Shown here in pieces: positions 5,286 to 13,286 of a stretch of 15,872 nucleotides of DNA. Source of the DNA: an uncultured Clostridia bacterium (GTDB lineage: Bacteria; Bacillota; Clostridia; Oscillospirales; Oscillospiraceae). A program made the position numbers and the translations under genes. The number at the start of each line of letters is the position of its first letter. Within the stretch, counting starts at the first letter, position 1. The stretch covers positions 1 to 15,872 of the forward strand of contig CALZAG010000022.1 of the NCBI GenBank assembly GCA_945613045.1, read 5' to 3'. The notes under the pieces are model-generated. The model was not told the origin of the DNA. It did not search any database and saw only the letters and a program-made list of their open reading frames with translations.

Positions 5286-6392
5286 ATGAACGAACTTGAA
5301 ATGTCCCGAAAAGAGATAAGCCGCATAGACACCGAAATGGCAAGGCTTTTCGAGCAGAGGATGAAGGTCTGCGGGGACATCGCAGAATACAAAAGAAAGT
5401 GCGGCCTGTCCGTGCGCGATACCGCCCGTGAGGCCGAGCTTATTGAACGCAACTGCGGCCTCATCGAAAACGCAGATGTGGAAAGCTATTACGTTCAGTT
5501 TATGAGAAAAACCATCGACCTGTCCTGCGCGTACCAGTCGAAGCTTTTAAAGGGTATGCGCGTGACCTACTGCGGCGTTGAGGGCGCGTTCGCCTACATG
5601 GCGGCAAAGCGTATGTTCCCGGAGGCCGAGCTCGTGCCCTTCGCGGATTTTGCCGACGCCTATCAGGCAGTCGAGCGCGGCGAGTTTGACTGCGCGGTGC
5701 TGCCGCTGGAAAACAGTGCCGCCGGCGAGGTCGGAACGGTCATGGATCTTCTGTTCTCCGGCAGCCTGTATATAAATCAGGTGCTCGACCTGCCTATTGT
5801 GCATAACCTCATCGCAAACGAGGGCGCGAGCCTTGACGGCATCAAGACCGTCGTCAGCCACCCCCAGGCGCTCGACCAGTGCGGGGAGTATATAAGGCAG
5901 CACGGCTTCGAGACGCTGCCCTATTCAAACACCGCCCTTGCCGCAAAGCACGTCAAGGAGACCGGAGACCCCGGCCTTGCCGCCATCGCCTCGGACGACA
6001 CCTCCACTCTCTTCGGCCTGAAGGTGCTGGATAAATCCATAAACGACGTCAAGAACAACACGACCCGCTTCGCGGCATTTTCAAGGGCGCAGAACCGCCC
6101 CTCCTCCCCGAAAAAGCGCGAGGATGAGAACTTCATCCTCGTGTTCACCGTACGCAACGAAGCCGGCTCCCTCGCGCAGACGCTCAACATCATCGGCGCG
6201 CACGGCTTCAATATGCGCAGCCTGCGCAGCCGCCCCATGAAGGAGCTGCAGTGGAACTACTTCTTCTATATCGAGGCCGAGGGAAACATCTACAACGAAA
6301 ACGGACAGGATATGCTGCGCGAGCTGGGCGCGGTATGCGCGAAGCTCCGTCTGGTGGGTACCTACTACTCAAATCTCAAGACCGAGGAGTGA
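5286..6392 (+). CDS. pheA: Bifunctional chorismate mutase / prephenate dehydratase with ACT domain (P-protein)
   Basis: This 368-residue cytosolic enzyme converts chorismate to prephenate and then to phenylpyruvate. The AroQ-type mutase domain (1 to about 88) keeps the expected active-site set at matching spacing: R8, R25, K36, D45, R48, E49 and Q84. The dehydratase domain (about 91-268) has LPLENSAAGEVG at 139-150 and the catalytic TTRF at 259-262. The ACT domain (about 280-365) has GSLA at 294-297. The Phe-binding ESRP motif is RSRP here (314-317), a change that could alter feedback by phenylalanine. GAGGT at 5274-5278 precedes the ATG. The domain order and near-full length match E. coli PheA. 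It is the first pathway gene after the attenuator, which fits the Phe codons in the leader. Confidence 0.97.
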   Translation: MNELEMSRKEISRIDTEMARLFEQRMKVCGDIAEYKRKCGLSVRDTAREAELIERNCGLIENADVESYYVQFMRKTIDLSCAYQSKLLKGMRVTYCGVEGAFAYMAAKRMFPEAELVPFADFADAYQAVERGEFDCAVLPLENSAAGEVGTVMDLLFSGSLYINQVLDLPIVHNLIANEGASLDGIKTVVSHPQALDQCGEYIRQHGFETLPYSNTALAAKHVKETGDPGLAAIASDDTSTLFGLKVLDKSINDVKNNTTRFAAFSRAQNRPSSPKKREDENFILVFTVRNEAGSLAQTLNIIGAHGFNMRSLRSRPMKELQWNYFFYIEAEGNIYNENGQDMLRELGAVCAKLRLVGTYYSNLKTEE

Positions 6393-6397
6393 AATAA

Positions 6398-7405
6398 ATG
6401 ATAATTCCCGTCAACGCGGACAACGGCTGCTACGATATCGTGCTCGAGCGCGGCAGCCTGAAAAAAGCGGGACAGCTCCTTGAGCTCGGCCGCCGCGTTC
6501 TCGTCGTGACGGACGAGGGCGTTCCGCCGGAGTACGCCGGATGTGTGGCCTCCCGGTGCAGGGAAGCGATCGTGGTGACCGTGCCCCGGGGCGAGGGCAG
6601 CAAGAGCTTTGAGCAGCTCGAGCGCCTGCTTTCGGCCATGCTCGAGGCCTCTTTTACAAGGGGCGACTGCGTTGTCGCCGTCGGCGGCGGCGTGGTGGGC
6701 GATCTGAGCGGCTTCGCGGCCTCCTGCTATATGCGCGGGATTGATTTCTACAACATCCCGACTACCCTGCTCGCTCAGGTCGATTCCTCCGTCGGAGGGA
6801 AGACCGCCGTCAATTTCGGGGGCGTCAAGAACATAGTCGGTGCGTTTTACCAGCCGAAAAAAGTGATAATAGACCCCGAAACGCTGAAGACCCTCGAGCG
6901 GCGGCAGCTCATGGCCGGCCTTGCCGAGGCGATAAAAATGGCCGCGACAAGCTCGGCGGAGCTTTTTGAGATCATTGAAAAAAGCGAGGATCTTGACGCG
7001 GATCTGCCGGAGATCATACGCCGCTCGCTGTGCATCAAAAGGGACGTCGTGGAGCAGGATCCCAAGGAAAACGGCCTGCGCCGTATCCTGAACTTCGGGC
7101 ACACCGTCGGCCACGCGGTGGAGGGCTTCAATAAAGGAAAGCTCCTGCACGGCGAGTGCGTCGCGCTGGGCATGCCGCCCATGTGCAGCGGAGAGGCGCT
7201 CGAGCGTGTGACAAAGGTGCTTAAAAAGTACGGCCTGCCCACGGAGATCGAGCAGAGCGCGGACGAGCTCATGCCGTATCTAAAGCACGATAAAAAGATG
7301 ACGGCAGACCTTGTCAAGGTCGTTCTGGTCGATAAGATAGGTCAGTTTCGCATCTGCGATATGAGGCCGGAGGATATCCTCGGCAGTTTGGAGAACAAGA
7401 CATGA
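6398..7405 (+). CDS. aroB: 3-dehydroquinate synthase
   Basis: This enzyme performs the second shikimate-pathway step, DAHP to 3-dehydroquinate, using NAD+ and a divalent metal. The 335-residue protein has the NAD-binding stretch VAVGGGVVGDLSGF (93-106), PTTLLAQVDSSVGGKTAVN (121-139), and metal ligands E177 (GLAEAIK), H235 (NFGHTVGHA) and H251 (LLHGE). After HGE the chain is about ten residues shorter than in E. coli-type enzymes (GMPPMCSGEALERV), a form I associate with clostridial AroB. GAGGAG (6384-6389) overlaps the end of pheA and lies eight bases before the ATG. Its last bases overlap the aroC start. Confidence 0.97.
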   Translation: MIIPVNADNGCYDIVLERGSLKKAGQLLELGRRVLVVTDEGVPPEYAGCVASRCREAIVVTVPRGEGSKSFEQLERLLSAMLEASFTRGDCVVAVGGGVVGDLSGFAASCYMRGIDFYNIPTTLLAQVDSSVGGKTAVNFGGVKNIVGAFYQPKKVIIDPETLKTLERRQLMAGLAEAIKMAATSSAELFEIIEKSEDLDADLPEIIRRSLCIKRDVVEQDPKENGLRRILNFGHTVGHAVEGFNKGKLLHGECVALGMPPMCSGEALERVTKVLKKYGLPTEIEQSADELMPYLKHDKKMTADLVKVVLVDKIGQFRICDMRPEDILGSLENKT

Positions 7406-8499
7406 AGAACACTTTCGGACAAAGCGTTTCGGTGAGCCTTTTCGGCGAGAGCCACGGCCCCGCTGTGGGCGCTGTCATCGACGGGCTTTCGCCGGGCATC
7501 GCGGTGAGCGGGGACTTCATCGCAAGCCGGCTTTCCCGCCGCCGTCCCTCCTCGGCGCTGGACACGCCCAGACAGGAAAAGGACGAGTTTAAGATACTCA
7601 GCGGTGTTTTTAACGGAAAAACCACCGGCACGCCCATATGCATCGTTATACCGAACGAGAACACGCGCAGCAAAGACTATGATTACGGCCCCGCCCGTCC
7701 CTCGCACGCGGATTACGCCGCCTTCTGCAAATATCACGGCTATGAGGACTATCGCGGCGGAGGGCACTTCTCCGGCAGGATAACGGCGGCGCTCGTCGCG
7801 GCGGGAGGCATACTCCTTCCCGCGCTGGAGGGGCTCGGTATAAGTATAGGCACGCACATCCTCTCCTGCGGCGGCGTTTCCGACCGCGGGTTTGAGAATA
7901 CCGCGGAGGATATTGAGCTTCTGAAAAACAGCGCATTTCCCGTTTTGACCCCTGAGCGGGGAGAGAAGATGGCCGAAAGGATAATGCAGGCGCGGCTTGA
8001 TAACGACAGCGTCGGCGGCGTCACCCAGACGGCGGTCTGCGGCGTCATGCCCGGCCTCGGCGAGCCGTGGTTTGACAGCGTCGAGGGGCTTTTGTCCCAC
8101 GCGGTGTTTTCTCTCGGCGGCGTCAAGGGCATAGAGTTCGGAATGGGCTTTGGCTTTGCCGGTGAAAAGGGCAGCAGCTGCAACGACGCACTCAGGCTCG
8201 AGGAGGGCAGAGTCGTAACAAAGACAAACAATAACGGCGGCATAAACGGCGGCATAACAAACGGCATGGACATCGTGTTCCAATGCGCCGTGAAGCCCAC
8301 GGCGTCGATAGCAAGGCAGCAGGAGACCGTGGACTTTGTAAAGGGCGAAAACACGCAGCTTTGCATCCATGGCCGCCACGACCCCGCCATTGTGCGGCGC
8401 ATATGTCCGGTGCTCGACAGCGTGACGGCGATGGTGCTGTGCGACCTTCTGGCGCAGCGCTTCGGCACCGACGTGTTTTTGAAAGGAACGGAGAAATGA
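7402..8499 (+). CDS. aroC: Chorismate synthase
   Basis: This is the final shared step: EPSP to chorismate with loss of phosphate, requiring reduced FMN. The 365-residue protein shows the family signatures FGESHGPAVGAVIDG (14-28, catalytic H18), RRRPS near 46-50, GGGHFSGRITA (119-129), GGVKGIEFGMGF, and the C-terminal HGRHDPAIVRR. The start overlaps the aroB stop in an ATGA (7402-7405). The end overlaps the aroEK start in the same way. Confidence 0.97.
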   Translation: MKNTFGQSVSVSLFGESHGPAVGAVIDGLSPGIAVSGDFIASRLSRRRPSSALDTPRQEKDEFKILSGVFNGKTTGTPICIVIPNENTRSKDYDYGPARPSHADYAAFCKYHGYEDYRGGGHFSGRITAALVAAGGILLPALEGLGISIGTHILSCGGVSDRGFENTAEDIELLKNSAFPVLTPERGEKMAERIMQARLDNDSVGGVTQTAVCGVMPGLGEPWFDSVEGLLSHAVFSLGGVKGIEFGMGFGFAGEKGSSCNDALRLEEGRVVTKTNNNGGINGGITNGMDIVFQCAVKPTASIARQQETVDFVKGENTQLCIHGRHDPAIVRRICPVLDSVTAMVLCDLLAQRFGTDVFLKGTEK

Positions 8500-9734
8500 A
8501 GTACGGACTTATCGGCGAGCACCTCGGCCACAGCTATTCCTGTGAGATACACGGCGCCATCGCCGACTATGAATACGAGCTTAAGGAGCTGCGCCCCGAC
8601 GAGCTGGACGGATTTATGAGGCAGCGCAGCTTTAACGCGATAAACGTCACCATCCCCTATAAGCAGAGCGTCATTCCCTATCTTGACGAGATATCCGACA
8701 GGGCAAGGAGCATCGGCGCGGTGAACACCATCGTCAACACCGGCGGCAGGCTTTACGGCGACAATACGGATTTTGCAGGCATGGCGGCGCTTGCCAAACG
8801 CATTGGAATTGATTTCAAGGGCAAAAAGGTGCTCATCCTCGGCACCGGAGGCACCTCCAGGACCGCCCACGCCGTTGCCGAAAGCCACGGCGCGGCGACG
8901 GTGCTTCATGTGTCCAGACGCGGAGGGGACGGGCTGATAAGCTATGAGGACGCAGCTCAAAAGCACTCCGACGCGCAGATAATAATAAACACCACCCCCG
9001 TGGGGATGTATCCGGACACCGAAAAAAAGCCCATCGACATAAGCGCGTTTCCCGCGCTTGAGGGCGTGCTCGACGCGATATACCACCCCCTGCGCACGAA
9101 CCTCGTGCTCGACGCGCAGGAGCGCGGCATCCCCGCCTCCGGCGGACTGTATATGCTGTCGGCGCAGGCGGTCTACGCCTCGGCGGTGTTTCTGGGCAGG
9201 GAAGTCGAGCCCGCGCTCATCGAAAAGGCATACAGCATCGTCAAAGCCGACAAGCAGAACATCGTGCTTATCGGAATGCCCTCATGCGGCAAGACCACCG
9301 TCGGCAAAATAATAGCCGATCGCACGGGAAAGACCTTTTTGGACACCGACGACGCCATCGTTGCCGAGATCGGTATGCCCATCGCGGAGTTCTTCGCCCA
9401 AAAGGGCGAGAGCGCGTTCCGCGAGCTTGAAAGCCGGGTCATAGCCGAGGCCTCGAAGAAGGGCGGCCTCGTCATAGCCACCGGCGGCGGCGCGGTGCTC
9501 AGGCCGGAAAACGTCCGCGCCATGCGGCAAAACGGAGCTGTCGTGTTCATCGACAGGGAGCTTGAAAAGCTCATCACGACGGACGACCGCCCCCTGTCCT
9601 CGAGCAGGACCGCGCTGGAGAAGCTGTATGAGACGCGGTATGATATCTACAAAAACGCCGCCGACCTGCACGCGGACGGAAACGGAACGCCCGATGAGGT
9701 CGCGGAGGCGATACTGAAGGAGCTGAAACTATGA
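8496..9734 (+). CDS. aroE-aroK: Fused shikimate dehydrogenase - shikimate kinase
   Basis: One 412-residue chain carries two consecutive pathway enzymes. Residues 1 to about 248 are an NADP-type shikimate dehydrogenase: substrate motif GHSYS (11-15), NVTIPYKQ with catalytic K56, GDNTD with D92, nucleotide loop GTGGTS (116-121), and the C-terminal SAQAVYASAVF. Residues about 252-412 are a shikimate kinase: P-loop GMPSCGKTT (260-268), DTDD (283-286), FRELES near 308-313, ATGGGAV (328-334) and DRPL (364-367). The join has no stop and only a short linker (KADKQN). The start at 8496 overlaps the aroC stop in ATGA; a longer frame from 8283 lies wholly inside aroC and is rejected. The two activities catalyse dehydroshikimate to shikimate to shikimate 3-phosphate, so the fusion joins successive steps. 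Confidence 0.95.
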   Translation: MKYGLIGEHLGHSYSCEIHGAIADYEYELKELRPDELDGFMRQRSFNAINVTIPYKQSVIPYLDEISDRARSIGAVNTIVNTGGRLYGDNTDFAGMAALAKRIGIDFKGKKVLILGTGGTSRTAHAVAESHGAATVLHVSRRGGDGLISYEDAAQKHSDAQIIINTTPVGMYPDTEKKPIDISAFPALEGVLDAIYHPLRTNLVLDAQERGIPASGGLYMLSAQAVYASAVFLGREVEPALIEKAYSIVKADKQNIVLIGMPSCGKTTVGKIIADRTGKTFLDTDDAIVAEIGMPIAEFFAQKGESAFRELESRVIAEASKKGGLVIATGGGAVLRPENVRAMRQNGAVVFIDRELEKLITTDDRPLSSSRTALEKLYETRYDIYKNAADLHADGNGTPDEVAEAILKELKL

Positions 9735-10174
9735 AATTCCTCATTCTCAACGGCCCGAACATAAACATTCTCGGCGTCAGGGAGCCGGAGATATACGGCA
9801 GGCAGAGCTATGACGATCTGCGGCGGCTTGTCAGCGAGCACGCGAAAGAGCTGGGGGTCGGGGTCGAGTTTTACCAGTCCAACCACGAGGGCGACCTTGT
9901 CGACGCGATACAAAAGGCGTATTTTGACGGCATTGACGGCATCGTCTTCAACCCCGCCGCCTATACCCACACCAGCGTCGCCATCGCAGACGCCGTAAAG
10001 GGCGTGGGCATCCCCACCGTCGAGGTGCACATCTCCGAGGTCAGCAAGCGCGAGGCCTTTCGGCAGGTCAGCTATATCGGCGCGGTGGCGGCGCACACAA
10101 TCACCGGGCGCGGCCTTGCCGGCTACACCGAGGCAATGGACTATCTTGCAAAGCTTTTGGGAGAGCGGAAATGA
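9731..10174 (+). CDS. aroQ: Type II 3-dehydroquinate dehydratase
   Basis: This enzyme converts 3-dehydroquinate to 3-dehydroshikimate. The 147-residue protein is the usual size of the dodecameric type II enzyme, which is unrelated to type I AroD. It shows LNGPNINILGVREPEIYG (6-23) with R17 and catalytic Y22, SNHEGDLVD (50-58), FNPAAYTHTSVAI (73-85) with N74, and VEVHISEVSKREAFR (97-111) with H100 and R111. It overlaps the aroEK stop and the aroA start by ATGA at each end. Confidence 0.97.
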   Translation: MKFLILNGPNINILGVREPEIYGRQSYDDLRRLVSEHAKELGVGVEFYQSNHEGDLVDAIQKAYFDGIDGIVFNPAAYTHTSVAIADAVKGVGIPTVEVHISEVSKREAFRQVSYIGAVAAHTITGRGLAGYTEAMDYLAKLLGERK

Positions 10175-11382
10175 AAGTAAGCATAAAGCCGGGGCTGTGC
10201 TCGGGTGAAGCCTGCGCGCCGCCGTCAAAAAGCTACGCCCACCGTATGCTCATCTGCGCGGCCCTTGCCGACGGCGAGAGCAGGATACGCGGCCTTGCGC
10301 GCAGCGAGGATATGCTCGCAACGCTCGACTGCATCGCCGCTCTCGGCGCGGAATATAAGCTCGATGGCGATACGGTGACGATAAAAGGCGGAAAAAACAA
10401 GACGGCCGAGGGAGCCGTGTTCCCCTGCCGCGAGAGCGGAAGCACCCTGCGCTTCATGCTGCCCATAGCGGCCGCCTGCGGCGAAAGCGCGCGCTTTACC
10501 GGCACGGGGCGGCTCATGGAGCGCGGAGTAGGGATATATGAAGATATCTTCTCAGAAAAGGGAGTCAGCATAAAAAAAGCCAGCGGGAGCATAGAGCTCA
10601 GCGGCAGGCTGACATCGGGTGAATATACCTTTCGCGGCGACGTCAGCAGCCAGTTCGTGACGGGGCTTCTGTTTGCCCTGCCGCTGCTTGAGGGCGGCAG
10701 CGTCGTGCGCGTCCTGCCTCCGGTCGAGAGCAGAGCGTATATCGACGTGACCGTCGCGGTGCTGCGCTCGTTCGGGATAGAGGTAATCGAGAGCCCCGCG
10801 AACACGTTCAATATCGCCGGCGGGCAGAGATATCTGCGCCGCAGCATGAGCGTCGAGGGCGACTGGTCAAACGCGGCGGCGCTCTTTGCGCTCAACAGTC
10901 TCGGCGGCTCAGTCTGCGTCACGGGGCTCAACATGGACAGCATCCAGGGCGACAGGGTGTGCCTTGAGCTGCTGGAGAGACTTAAAAGCCCGAACGCCGT
11001 TATCGACATCTCAAACTGCCCCGACCTCGGGCCGGTGCTGTTCGCGGCGGCCGCCGCGTCGGGCGTCGGAGCCGTGTTCACGGGCACAAGGCGGCTGAGG
11101 ATAAAGGAGAGCGACCGCGCCGCGGTCATGGCGCAGGAGCTCAGAAAATTCGGCGTTGAAGCAAGAGTGCTGGAAAACAGCGTCGTCATCGAGCCCGGGC
11201 GGCTGCAAAGCCCGCGGGAGAGCCTGAGCGGGCATAACGATCACCGCATCGTCATGGCGCTGAGCCTGCTTGCAAGCGCTGTCGGCGGCGTTATCGACGG
11301 CGCGGAGGCGGTGCGCAAGAGCTATCCGGAGTTTTTTGAAGTTTTGCGGAAGCTCGGAGCGGAGGTAGAGTATGGAGCTTAA
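10171..11382 (+). CDS. aroA: 3-phosphoshikimate 1-carboxyvinyltransferase (EPSP synthase)
   Basis: This enzyme transfers enolpyruvyl from PEP to shikimate 3-phosphate. The 403-residue protein has the two-lobed EPSP synthase motifs: PPSKSYAHR (17-25; K20, S21, R25), GDVSSQF (156-162), GDWSNAAALF, CPDLGP with D285, IKESDR (311-316), HNDHRI with R359, and K383 near the C-terminus. The PEP/glyphosate loop reads ESGSTLRF (88-95). Aligned by eye to the E. coli enzyme, Gly96 and Arg100 are kept, but Thr97 is Ser and Pro101 is Phe. That places it outside the classical E. coli-like site. The start overlaps aroQ by ATGA, and the 3' end overlaps tyrA by 11 bases. Confidence 0.96.
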   Translation: MKVSIKPGLCSGEACAPPSKSYAHRMLICAALADGESRIRGLARSEDMLATLDCIAALGAEYKLDGDTVTIKGGKNKTAEGAVFPCRESGSTLRFMLPIAAACGESARFTGTGRLMERGVGIYEDIFSEKGVSIKKASGSIELSGRLTSGEYTFRGDVSSQFVTGLLFALPLLEGGSVVRVLPPVESRAYIDVTVAVLRSFGIEVIESPANTFNIAGGQRYLRRSMSVEGDWSNAAALFALNSLGGSVCVTGLNMDSIQGDRVCLELLERLKSPNAVIDISNCPDLGPVLFAAAAASGVGAVFTGTRRLRIKESDRAAVMAQELRKFGVEARVLENSVVIEPGRLQSPRESLSGHNDHRIVMALSLLASAVGGVIDGAEAVRKSYPEFFEVLRKLGAEVEYGA

Positions 11383-12241
11383 CAAAAACACGAAAATACT
11401 GATAGTCGGCCTCGGCCTGATGGGCGGCAGCTACGCGCAGGCGCTCACGGACAAGGGCTTTGAGGTCGGCGCGATGGCCAGACGGCAGGAGTCAATAGAC
11501 TACGCGCTGGAAAAGGGGCTTATATCGCACGGCAGATGTACGCCGGATCCAGAGTATATAGGTCAGTTCGACCTGCTCATCTTCGCCCTGTACCCCCACA
11601 CTTTTTTGGAGTGGCTCAGGGACAATCAGCGGTATATAAAGCCCAACGCGCTCATAACGGACGTGACGGGCGTAAAGTGCAGCGTCGTGTACAAGGTGCA
11701 GGAGATGCTCAGGAGCGACCTTGAGTACATCGGAGCTCACCCCATGGCCGGACGTGAGCTCAGCGGCGTTGAGTATGCAACAAAGGAGATATTCAGCGGC
11801 GCAAACTACATCGTGACCCCAACGGCAAAGAACACGCCCGAGGCGATAGATTTCTGCAAAAAGCTCGGCTATGAGATGGGCTTTAACACAGTCAGCGAGC
11901 TCTCTCCGGAGGAGCACGACGAGATGATAGGCTTCCTGTCTCAGCTTGCGCACTGCATCGCGGTGTCGCTCATGGTGTGCAAGGACTCGCGGAGGCTCGT
12001 CGATTACACCGGCGACTCCTTCCGCGACCTCACGAGGATAGCCAAAATAAACGATCTCATGTGGAGCGAGCTGTTTCTCCTGAACAAGGAACAGCTTCTG
12101 GCGCAGATGGATCTGTTCATGGAAAAATTCACCCAGCTTCGTGACGATATCGCACGGGACGACACCGAAGCGATACGCGAAATGATGCGCCTTTCAAAGC
12201 AGCGCAGAGAATATTTTGATATCAAGGAAGAGAAAAAATGA
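11372..12241 (+). CDS. tyrA: Prephenate dehydrogenase (no ACT domain)
   Basis: This enzyme oxidises and decarboxylates prephenate to 4-hydroxyphenylpyruvate, the committed step to tyrosine. The 289-residue protein has the NAD-binding GLGLMGGS (13-20), ITDVTGVK (95-102), GAHPMAGRELSGVE (121-134, with H123), SQLAH with H194, and DSFRDLTRIAK in the helical dimer domain. The chain ends with EEKK just after the helical domain. The C-terminal ACT domain of B. subtilis-type TyrA is absent, and no mutase domain is fused. The start at 11372 lies inside aroA and is supported by GGAGGT at 11361-11366. The stop overlaps the aroF start in ATGA. I chose prephenate rather than arogenate dehydrogenase by family resemblance; specificity is not certain. 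Confidence 0.93.
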   Translation: MELNKNTKILIVGLGLMGGSYAQALTDKGFEVGAMARRQESIDYALEKGLISHGRCTPDPEYIGQFDLLIFALYPHTFLEWLRDNQRYIKPNALITDVTGVKCSVVYKVQEMLRSDLEYIGAHPMAGRELSGVEYATKEIFSGANYIVTPTAKNTPEAIDFCKKLGYEMGFNTVSELSPEEHDEMIGFLSQLAHCIAVSLMVCKDSRRLVDYTGDSFRDLTRIAKINDLMWSELFLLNKEQLLAQMDLFMEKFTQLRDDIARDDTEAIREMMRLSKQRREYFDIKEEKK

Positions 12242-13266
12242 ACGTTGAATTTAAGAGAAAAATGCCGACGCATCAGGCGCTCAAGGACATGTACCCCATC
12301 TCGGACGAGCTCGTCAAAATAAAGCGCGAAAATGACAAGGCCCTGCAGGCCGTATTCACCGGAGATGACGACAGGCTCGTGCTCGTCATCGGTCCCTGCT
12401 CGGCCGACCGCGAGGACGCGGTGCTCGAGTATATCTCCCGCCTGCGCAGGGTTCAGGAGCGCGTAATTGACAAGATAATCATCGTTCCCAGAGTTTACAC
12501 CAACAAGCCCCGCACCACCGGCGACGGCTACAAGGGCATGCTGCACCAGCCCGACCCCAACAGCTCCCCCGATATGCTCAAGGGGCTTATCGCCATCCGC
12601 AAGCTGCACATGAAGGTGCTCGGGCAGACGGGCTTTTCCTGCGCCGACGAAATGCTGTATCCGGAAAACCACAACTACCTGTCCGACGTTCTGAGCTATG
12701 TCGCCGTGGGCGCGAGGTCGGTGGAAAATCAGCTCCACAGGCTCACCGCCAGCGGCCTCGATATCCCCGTGGGGATGAAAAACCCCACCGGCGGCGACCT
12801 CTCCGTCATGATGAACTCCATCACCGCCGCCCAGCACGCGCACACCTTCGTCTACTCGAACTGGGAGGTGCAGAGCAAGGGCAATCCGCTCGCCCACGCG
12901 ATACTGCGCGGCTACGCCAACAAGCACGGGCGCACCGTTCCCAACTATCACTACGAGGACCTGCAGTTGCTCTGCGAGCTGTACGCTAAAAGCGGGCTCA
13001 GTAACCCCGGCGTCGTCATCGACACCAACCACTCAAACTCCGGCAAGCACTGGGAAGAGCAGCCGCGCATCGCAAAGGAGATCCTGCACAGCACAAGGCA
13101 TTCCGGCGATATATTCCGCATGGTCAAGGGTCTGATGATCGAGTCCTACCTCGAGGACGGCAAGCAGAGTCCCGACGGCTGTGTATACGGCAAATCGATA
13201 ACCGACCCCTGCCTCGGCTGGGATAAGACCGAAAGGCTCATCCTCGAGCTTGCGGACCTGAGATAA
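12238..13266 (+). CDS. aroF: 3-deoxy-7-phosphoheptulonate (DAHP) synthase, type I-alpha
   Basis: This is the entry step of the pathway: PEP plus erythrose 4-phosphate to DAHP, metal dependent. The 342-residue protein aligns along its whole length with the E. coli AroF/G/H class. Key stretches are IGPCSADRED with metal ligand C54, VYTNKPRTTGDGYKG (K90, R92, K99), GARSVENQLHR, KNPTGGDLSV, IDTNHSNSGK with H265, GLMIESYLEDG with E302, and YGKSITDPCLGW with D323. Finding the first-step enzyme near the 3' end of the operon suggests gene order does not follow reaction order. The E. coli isozymes are feedback-inhibited by Phe, Tyr or Trp; the effector here cannot be read safely. ATGA overlap with tyrA. 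Start supported by AAGAGAAAAA upstream only weakly, so coupling is likely. Confidence 0.96.
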   Translation: MNVEFKRKMPTHQALKDMYPISDELVKIKRENDKALQAVFTGDDDRLVLVIGPCSADREDAVLEYISRLRRVQERVIDKIIIVPRVYTNKPRTTGDGYKGMLHQPDPNSSPDMLKGLIAIRKLHMKVLGQTGFSCADEMLYPENHNYLSDVLSYVAVGARSVENQLHRLTASGLDIPVGMKNPTGGDLSVMMNSITAAQHAHTFVYSNWEVQSKGNPLAHAILRGYANKHGRTVPNYHYEDLQLLCELYAKSGLSNPGVVIDTNHSNSGKHWEEQPRIAKEILHSTRHSGDIFRMVKGLMIESYLEDGKQSPDGCVYGKSITDPCLGWDKTERLILELADLR

Positions 13267-13286
13267 GACATGAAAGGAGAACAGCC

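Noticed and set aside
8283..8495. 71-residue N-terminal extension of the AroE-AroK protein
   Set aside because: It lies entirely inside aroC in another frame. The family N-terminus (MKYGLIGEHLGHSYS) starts at 8496 with the same ATGA overlap used elsewhere in the operon.
7749..9086. 445-codon open frame on the minus strand, and other long minus-strand frames (for example 174-1109, 3495-4439, 7342-8379, 12004-13032)
   Set aside because: All lie opposite well-identified genes, show Arg/His/Ala-rich translations typical of shadows in GC-rich DNA, and have no recognisable domains.
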